A stretch of DNA of 64,000 nt from Mytilus galloprovincialis. Taxonomy: Eukaryota; Mollusca; Bivalvia; Mytilida; Mytilidae. A model generated the notes under the pieces. The model worked only from the letters and a program-made list of their open reading frames with translations, was not told where the DNA came from and made no database searches. This document shows, in pieces, positions 52,764 through 61,700 of the stretch; the first letter of the stretch is position 1, and each line of letters begins with the position of its first letter. Location: positions 14,974,441 to 15,038,440 of the forward strand of contig NC_134838.1 in NCBI RefSeq assembly GCF_965363235.1, given 5' to 3'. The position numbers and the translations under genes were made by a program.

Positions 52764-55700
52764 GTGAGTACAAATTAGATGCCTAACAATTGCACTATTT
52801 GTAATTTTCCTGAATTCACATCTTCCAACCTTCATTTAACAAACTATAATTCAGTTCTCTTTGCCTTATTTTAAGACACAATTTAAAACCTTCACTCACT
52901 TAATTTTTACCTATTATGTCTGTTTGTTTTTTTTTCACACTTTGTTGTCAATATAATGGAATTGTATGTGACTGTCATACAAAAAAGAGGTTTCGCTAGC
53001 TATAAAACCAGGTTCAATCCATCATTTTCTACTTAACTTAGAAAATGCGTGTATTAAGTCAGGAGTATGACAGTTGTTATCTATTCATTTGATGTGTATG
53101 AGCTTTTAATTTTGCCATTTGATATATTTCAGGAAGAAATTCAATTGTTTCGTATATCATTAATGAAACCTACAATTTGACACTCTGATCGTTGAAACGT
53201 CATAGAAAAATTCACATACTGAAAAGTAGTAAATTCACGAAAATACTGAACTCCGAGAAAATTCAAAAAAGAAAGTCTATAAACAAATGGCAAAATCAGA
53301 AACCCAAACACCAAACGAACGGATAACAACTGAAAGTATACACCAGTTATTCTGGATTGTCACTTCCTTCATTTTACAAGACACTTCTAACCTATTTTTT
53401 TCAGCAACATTTCCAGATGAAGATACCAATTTTGTGTAATTTTGGAGTTAAATATGCACCTGTTATTTAAAAATAAATTCAAGAATTGTTTCCATCTTTT
53501 ATTTTCAAATGTTAAAATGTTTGTGAAATGTTGTTCTTCATAGTTTATTTAAAATATCAAAATGTTCTCTGTGGTTGATACGTGTATATACCATTACAAA
53601 ATATTAATTAAAGATATTACTCGTTTTTACTCAATAAAAGTGCAATTTCACTTCAAGAATTCGATTTGTATGTCCTGTATACAGAATATAACGTCCGCCA
53701 TATTGTTTTCAACAAGGAGTTTGCATACAAGATATATAAATCGATTTTCTGAAGATTGTGTGTACTTTTATTAATTATGAACGCATTAAACATTATAGTT
53801 GTATGCTGTTACACTAATTTTACACAGTATAACACCATTCAAAATTTTGTTATCAGAATATATCAGTTTGTTTTGGGGAAATTTCGTTGTTCTTGTATTT
53901 CTCGGGAAATCGTGGTACCCTATCTCTTGTTGAATAAGAATTGTGTGCAACCCCAAAATTGAAACATTTTTCATTTCCTTTTACATTACATTTTTACTAG
54001 AATGCTTTTGAAAGAACATTTAATGAATATGTCAACGTTTATATTGGAGATAATTTGTTCTAGGGTTCGATATGTTAGGAGATACATTTCCGTCGCCAAG
54101 ATTCCAAAGTTCAGTAATATTGTTATTTTACTTTTTCCTTTGTAAAAAGCTTGGGTTTTTTTTGTGTTTGAATAGAGAAACATTGTTATAAAATAAGGTT
54201 GAACAATTCCTGAGTTAGATGCGTCATCGAGTATCCAGGATAATTGTGATTTTTTTAAATCATGATTTATAATTGAATTATCAGGTTATAACTAACGTGA
54301 CGGTACCCAGATTGCACCTATTTTGACAATTTTTTCATCTACGTTTTTTTATGATAAAGACAAACATGTCCATTCTGTGTTTATTTTGTAGCCGTATCCT
54401 TCTTTATTATAAAGGTACACCAATTTGATTTTTATTCCATATGGAATCATAGAAAAATTGGTCTAAACTGACCTCCAAACCATCAATGATTCTGAAATGA
54501 GGAGTACCCAAATTGCATCCATGCTTAAATTCACATCGTCAAAAGTCTAATAACAGAGCTTTTGTTAAATTTCTTCAAATATTTTGAACAATTGGATATT
54601 AGTCCATGCTTACTCTTCATTATTTTTTAAGTGGATACTTGTAACATATTGTATTTGCTCATTTTAAAAAGATGACGTTTTGATGACGTCGCATGGCGAC
54701 GTTTCAGTACATTTTGTTGTTTCAGTAAATACTTCTTCTGTTGATAAATACTGTGAACGTTTTGTGCATATCTAAATAGTTTTACCTATGTTGAAAGATG
54801 TGCTTAGTATCAAATCATAAAAATACCAATTATTTAGTCTCTAGGAAATCTTGTAAGATTTTCGCTGCTAGTTTTGCTAAATAGGTGCAATTTGGGTACT
54901 CGGTGCAATTTGGGTACCGTTACGTTATATACAATTAAAATGTACTGTTTACTTTATCAATTATTCTAAATTCACCATATCAGATACATATCATACATGT
55001 ATAATTTGTCTCTGACCATATTTTTGCTATTTTTCTAAAAGAATAAACAAGAAAGGTAAAAATGATGGAGGAGGAAAAGGTCAAAATGGCGGCGGTGGAA
55101 AGGACAAAAATGGTGGAGGTGGAAAGGGCAAAAATGGTGGAGGCGGAAAGGGTAAAAAGGGTTCAAAAGGAGGGAAGGGGAAATTAACGAAGGAAGAAAA
55201 ACAAAGACTGAAGGCAGGAAAGAGAAATGCTGACAGTGACAGTGATTTTAGCTATCGAAGTGTTGTCAGTGCTGGCGGCACACGTCACGTGAGACGTCGA
55301 CGTAAAAGAGCAGACGGCACATACAGTGACAGTGATTCATACCATAGCAGTCAGGACGAAGATGGCGCAGAACGACGACGCCAACGTCGTAAAGAAAGAG
55401 GAGATCTCGATACAGAAACAGGAGATAGTTCTAACCCTAATACCAGCAATGGAAGTCGAGATCATCACCATGATGGAGACAGTGATTATAGTTACGCAAG
55501 TGAAGTTAGCGAAGGTGGTACGAGATACGAAGTCAAACGCAAACGACTTCGAGATGAAGATGGAAATATTATTGGATATGGTGAAAAAGAAGCAGCTGGT
55601 GATAATCTCAGTGATACAGAATCTGTAAAAACAAGACGAGGTGTACTATTTTTAATATATAAGATTTTATTATTATTAAATAATTATTCTCCTTTATAAA

Positions 55701-58700
55701 AAGAATATGTAGCTTTTATGGTTGATAGATAACTGGTGGCATATGGTCGTGTTAATTAAATTTTTTCAAGATGGAAAACATTCAAAAGCATTTTTTTTTT
55801 AGTTCAATTTTGAACCATCGACCTTAATGTATTGGTTTTATTGTATTATTTACCAATATTGGCCTATTTTGTCCGGATAGACAGTGATGTTGAGATCAGT
55901 AAACATTGGGGCCTTTACAATTTGTAATTTAAAAAAAAACAATAAAGGAGAGGTGTAAGGTTTTATCAGTTGCATCGATAAATTAACTAATTACATGAGA
56001 TATAAATGTTGTAATATTGAGAATACATCAAATATTGACCGATTCGACAATTCCCGGCAATACGAACCGATATTTTGTCTATATATGTATTTTGTCGATG
56101 ACTTTTGTATTTTTTCTCTACCAAGCTGATTTTTAATATATGATGCTTTTTTTTATTTCAGGATCAATGGATGGAAGGTGAGTCAATTAATAATTACGTT
56201 AATCAGGCCACTTGTGCCGACGGGTCTTGTTATATTTTTTAAATATTTTTCTAAATTTAATCTTGAAATTTATGTATTTTTTTCATTTTTACTTTACAAA
56301 AATGGTGCAAAATTCGGTTTCAAGCCTTCCAAGAATTACTTGTTTTTTAAAACACGCCCATCTTTCTTTCCCACCTTCATCTTTATGTAGGGCAAAACAC
56401 AATGAATGATGTACAATCTATGATAAATTGGGGAAACACCACTCAGTTCAAAAACACAGTATATAGAATTCAGTTTTACTTTTTCATTCCTATAAGTATT
56501 ATTCGGTAATTTGATAATTGACGGGGTATTATTCAATCAGTTGCGTTATTTAAATGAAACATTTTAAGGCTCATGAAAATTCAATATACAATGTTACATG
56601 TTTAAGAAGACTTCGCATGTTACTCTGATTATTTGAACTATAAAATGATAAAGTAAGTGCATTGCATTTCTCTAAATAATAAAATAAAAACATTAATTTA
56701 AGATGCACATTTATAGATAATAAACTTATCTTAATTGTCTATTATGGCATTCAATTATGTGGCAGGTTTAATGAGTACTATATGAGAAAATCCTAAAATG
56801 GTTAATTTTTATTTCTTTAAGTTTTGTGAAAGATCGGATCAATGTTGAAGATGTGCTTGGTCCACAAGTGATTGAACACAACGAAAATAATGGAATGAAA
56901 GACAGTTTAGACTGGCCAGGTATAGTTGATAAATTGTTTGAATAAAAAATCCTAGTTTAGTAAATAATCAACTTGAGGTCGTTATCTAGCGTTGGCATTG
57001 CTAGGGAAGAGTAGGCGTGATACGTTATAATTTGTGCTGTTAATGACGACATTGCTAATTTGTATGCCATTTTGTTAATGTTAAAAAATTACATGTAAAG
57101 TAAAGGGTAGGGATTGTAAGTGCATCAAAAACGTACTTGGCTGTCTGAATCATTGTGTAAATACTCAATGTACATTATATTGTATATATTTAGCACTGAG
57201 GTTGCATTCTAATAAACTATTTATGTATTTATTCATTTTTGTAAGTATTTACTGAAATGTCCTAAGTTTTTCTTCTTTAGAAAATTATCTTGAACGTATT
57301 CCTTCTGGGTTTAGTGATGCAACAACCGATGACGATGATGTTGATTTATCTAAGATGACAGAAGAAGAAAAGGAAGAGTATTTTAAGAATAAAGAGGAGC
57401 GTAGGAAGCAACGAGAAGCCAGGAGAAGGGCTAAATACGGAGATAAATATGATGAAATAATGAAGAAAAAGCAGGAGTAAGTAATTTTAATTATGAACGA
57501 TGTCTTACTTTTATATCCTGGTCATCGTTTGTTTTAGCAATATTTTGTATCATTGTTATATAAGCGGGAAGTCTGGCTAACCATAAAACCAGGTTCATCA
57601 CACATTCTTTTATTAAAATTGCCTGTAACAAGTCAGGTATATGGCAGTTGTTATTAAATAGTTCGCTTCTATGTATGTTGGCGTTTGTTTTTGTTGCACT
57701 TAAATATTTCTGATGTTCCTCTGATAGTTGATGTGTTTGCCTTGGTTTTAGTTTGTAACCCAGATTTGTTTTCTTTCTAATTATTTATTACTTTTGAATA
57801 GCAGTATACTACTGTTTCCTTTATGTGCCACCTATTTAATGAAAGTGTAAAAAAAAGGATATGCTGTGATTCCTTCTGTTTTTATTATGCTTGATTTGTG
57901 TATTCATATGGTTTTGCGGTATTTGACCATCGTTAACTACTATTGCCTCTTTTTTTATTCTAGAAATTTTAAAACTATTATATAAGAATATAAAAAATAT
58001 GATGGGTTATCAATTTCAGAAAAAAAGAAAAACAAGAACAAGAACAGTCAAATGAAGATAAAGAAAAAAGAGACCAAAAAGAAAAGGATGACAAAACAAG
58101 TGGAAGGAAATCATCACTCAGAAAGTTTTCTGATTCTCTTGGTAAAGGAAAGGAACCAGCTAAAAGTATGGTTACATATGAAAAAGGACCACCCAGAGAA
58201 ACAGGCGGGAAGGAAACATTTGATAGCAGAGAACACGGTCTTGCACACGACTCGTAAGTCTTTTACAAAACACAGGCATATTCCTATTTTACATTAAACA
58301 ATGTATGAATTTCTTATCAGTGAACATGAAATTTAAAAACTGACGACACAGTGAAAATATCTGAGATTTTGAAGTAATATATAATAAAGAAGATGGTGCC
58401 AAATATCGGTTATTCTACTGTTATCAATTTAATGGCCCTTCTCGATTTTGTCCTTTCTATTTGTTGGAATGCACCTTATTTCATACGCAAAGTATTATTT
58501 TTAGCAGCTCATCTTTACCATATGAACCATACTCCTTGCTTTCGTCTGATCAATGAATTTGTCAGAAGTTATCTTTCTTTGAGCAACTTCAACATTTGGC
58601 ATATGAGCAGATAAGGCAACTAGTAGCTTCTTGTTATAATTCATTCATATGTGTGTTTAGTTCATGAAGAGAATATGCAGTGAATTCGACCTTTCAATTT

Positions 58701-61700
58701 GAAAATGATCAAGGCGATCAGTGAAGTTTTTGCTTTTCTTGTTGTTGGACCACATTGTAGACATTGTAACATTTTATGGATGTGAGAGAAAAAGAGATGT
58801 AAGATGTGTTGCAACGTTTTAAATTCTATCTTCTTTTGATTTGATTTTGTAATAAACTGTTCGTTGTATTTTGCCTTGCAGATGGGGTAAAAAGGATAAG
58901 ACAGATATGAGCCTTCGAAGAGGTAAGAAATTCAAAAAATATTCCCAGTAGTAATTTAAATCCTAGGAATTATCCGACGAATAATCCGTAGAACTATTTT
59001 TTCAATAGAAAAAAATACATTAATAAAAAAAATGTTTTTTTCTATATTTCCAAAACTAATGCTTATTTTCCAGGATTCATTTCCAGATCAAATGGAATAT
59101 ATTCTGGAAATACCTTTATGCAATATCGAAGGAAATTAAATAGAAGCCGTATAAGTTAAGTTTGTCCGTAGCTCTTTTGTAGAACTTTACAAGAAACATG
59201 CAATCAAATAATTTAAATGCCAAAGCTGTATGAATATTTCAAAACTTGCAGAGTAATATGATTGAAAGGGGTCTGAGAAATATCCAAATCCACTTTTAAA
59301 TTAGGTAATTATTACTGGAGGGAGTTGAAACCTCATAGAATGATGTGTTTCGTCGTTGTTTTGCTCTTAGGAATAGGTTACCTTAGCTGTATTTGGCAAA
59401 ACCTTTTTGGTACATTAGGTCCTTAATGCTCTCATAGTTTAAACTTTTTTATCATTTTTTATTATTATTTGAACGTCACTTATTAGTCTTTTGTAGACAG
59501 AACGCGTGCCTGGCTTACAAAATTTAAGTCTGGTAGCTATAATGATTGTATTTGTACAGACTTAGAAGTATATTCTAAATTAAATGTAACTGTTAATATA
59601 TGTCTGTCGTTTTTTTTCGTAAATAGGTAGCAGTGATGCAGATTTTGTTCCCAATAAACTAAGAAGGGAAACTACAATGTTGAAGAAGCTGCCAACTATT
59701 CCCCAAGGAAAGATAGCTGAAGGTAGATATATTAATAAACTTATGTTTCAAGTCAGGTCCTTTTTAAAGCCGACGACTATACTTTATGTTGTTTTATTTT
59801 CCCTTTTTGAAGGCTTCAATTCACTTGTTCTGTCTCAACAACGAGCTTGTTTAGACACTTGGTCTATTGTTGAACACCCTATGACGATGTTTTTATGTCT
59901 TTTGTTTTTTAGGTCGCTTGGTTGATATCTCATACACGAACACATCTATTCTTTTAAACATTTCTTAATAAAACGTATATATCTAGTGATGAATGCTGCC
60001 GTTAATATATCTGTACTTTTATAAATGGGAAGTGTTTAAAATTAGTGAAATTTCAAATGATTTTGATCGTTGGAAACATGTTGTACATACCAAGTTTGGA
60101 AACAACCATGCGTTTGTTGCCTTTTTATTTATTTTGTTGCATATCATGAACTGAAGCAAAACTCCCATCTAAATAAGATTATCCTAGCTATAGAGACGTC
60201 TTAATAATCAAACCAGAATATGTTATGAGCATTGTCATTGGCATTTCTTTTTTGTGTATTTTCAGCTACAAAGAAGAAGAGGGTAACTATTATCATTATT
60301 CATCATCTAGTATTCGATAAAGTAACCTATTTATTTAAAGAAACATTTTATATTCCTTGTTCTGTTTTTCAATAGTGCATAATAATCAATCTAATATTTA
60401 TGGTCAGAGAAGGAAATATGGCAAAGAGGTAACTAGTTGTTTAAAGATATAAAACTCATTTGTTTGAAAATATTGTGAATATTGAATTCTGAAATTAGCG
60501 ACTAGAAGTCTACCCACGGTTTAGATTAACATAGCTGTAATTAACAAAACCTTTCACAATTTTAGTTTGAAACTTTTTTTTTATTTCAAGCATGTAATAT
60601 CGATGCGCAGACTTTTTTCACATTGTCAAGAATAACTCAAAATAAACTTTACATTAGATGTATGTTTCATTATAATACGTTATTCTGATTGGCTAACTAG
60701 CAATCTCGTGATATTCCTTAATCAATTGCATTACACAATGCAACTTTTCATTCATGATGACACGAGGTCCCACAATAAAGTGCACAGGTAAATGAAATAA
60801 AAGGCGTATTTTCATGATCCTATAGGTAAAAATGTTATAATAAGTATTGAATGCTTTTTTTTGTAACTTTATAGGGTTGTAAAAGCGTTGACCGTGCGCA
60901 CATTTTAAGTATGAAGCGCTTCCGCGCTTCATACAAAATGTACTTCGGTCAACGCTTTTACACCCCAATAAATTTACAAAAAAGAGCATTCAATTCTTAA
61001 ATAAACTTTATATTTTAATGATAAGTCATTTATCGTTGTAGCCTGGCATGGACGAAAGAGATTCATCCCAATGTAAGCATTAATTATGATAACAATATTA
61101 GTCAAATAACAACAATTAAGTTAAAACTATAATATATTAAACGCCTTTTAGTATGTCTCCTCCATGAAAAGAACCCATCACTGCAGTATTCTAAGTCGCC
61201 TCTCAAATGAAATTATGGATAATCTACTAATTATAGAGAAGTTACTTAATGTGTAAATGACAAGTAGCAGGAATTTGTGATTATGGGTTCTGATTTCAGT
61301 ACATATTATGTTATATTGCTGTGTTTTTTGTACACTTTTTTTAACGTATAATTAAAAAACAAACAAACAAAAAATAAAATAGAGTACAGATATGTAGAAG
61401 TTAAAGTTAATTTTTGTACAGTTGTCTATGAATTTAACATTTCTATAAATAACTATACAGTTTACAAACTAAGTTTGTCAATTTAGTGTTATACTTAACA
61501 TTGCCATAAAAACGGGCGGTTTGGCTAGCCACAAAACCATGTTCAACCCAATTTATTTTTTTAAAATGTCCTGTAACAACTCAGGAAAATTGCAATTGTT
61601 ATCGTATAGTTCGTTTCTGTGTGTGTTGCATTGTCGTTTGATTTTTTGTTGCACTTTAGTGTTTCTGTTGTTTCGTTGTTTTCCTCTTATCTTCGATATG

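Noticed and set aside
58052-58297. Lys-rich 81-codon frame over gene B exon 6
   Set aside because: Wrong frame for the exon; the frame joined in phase from exons 5 and 7 is EKKEKQEQEQ...
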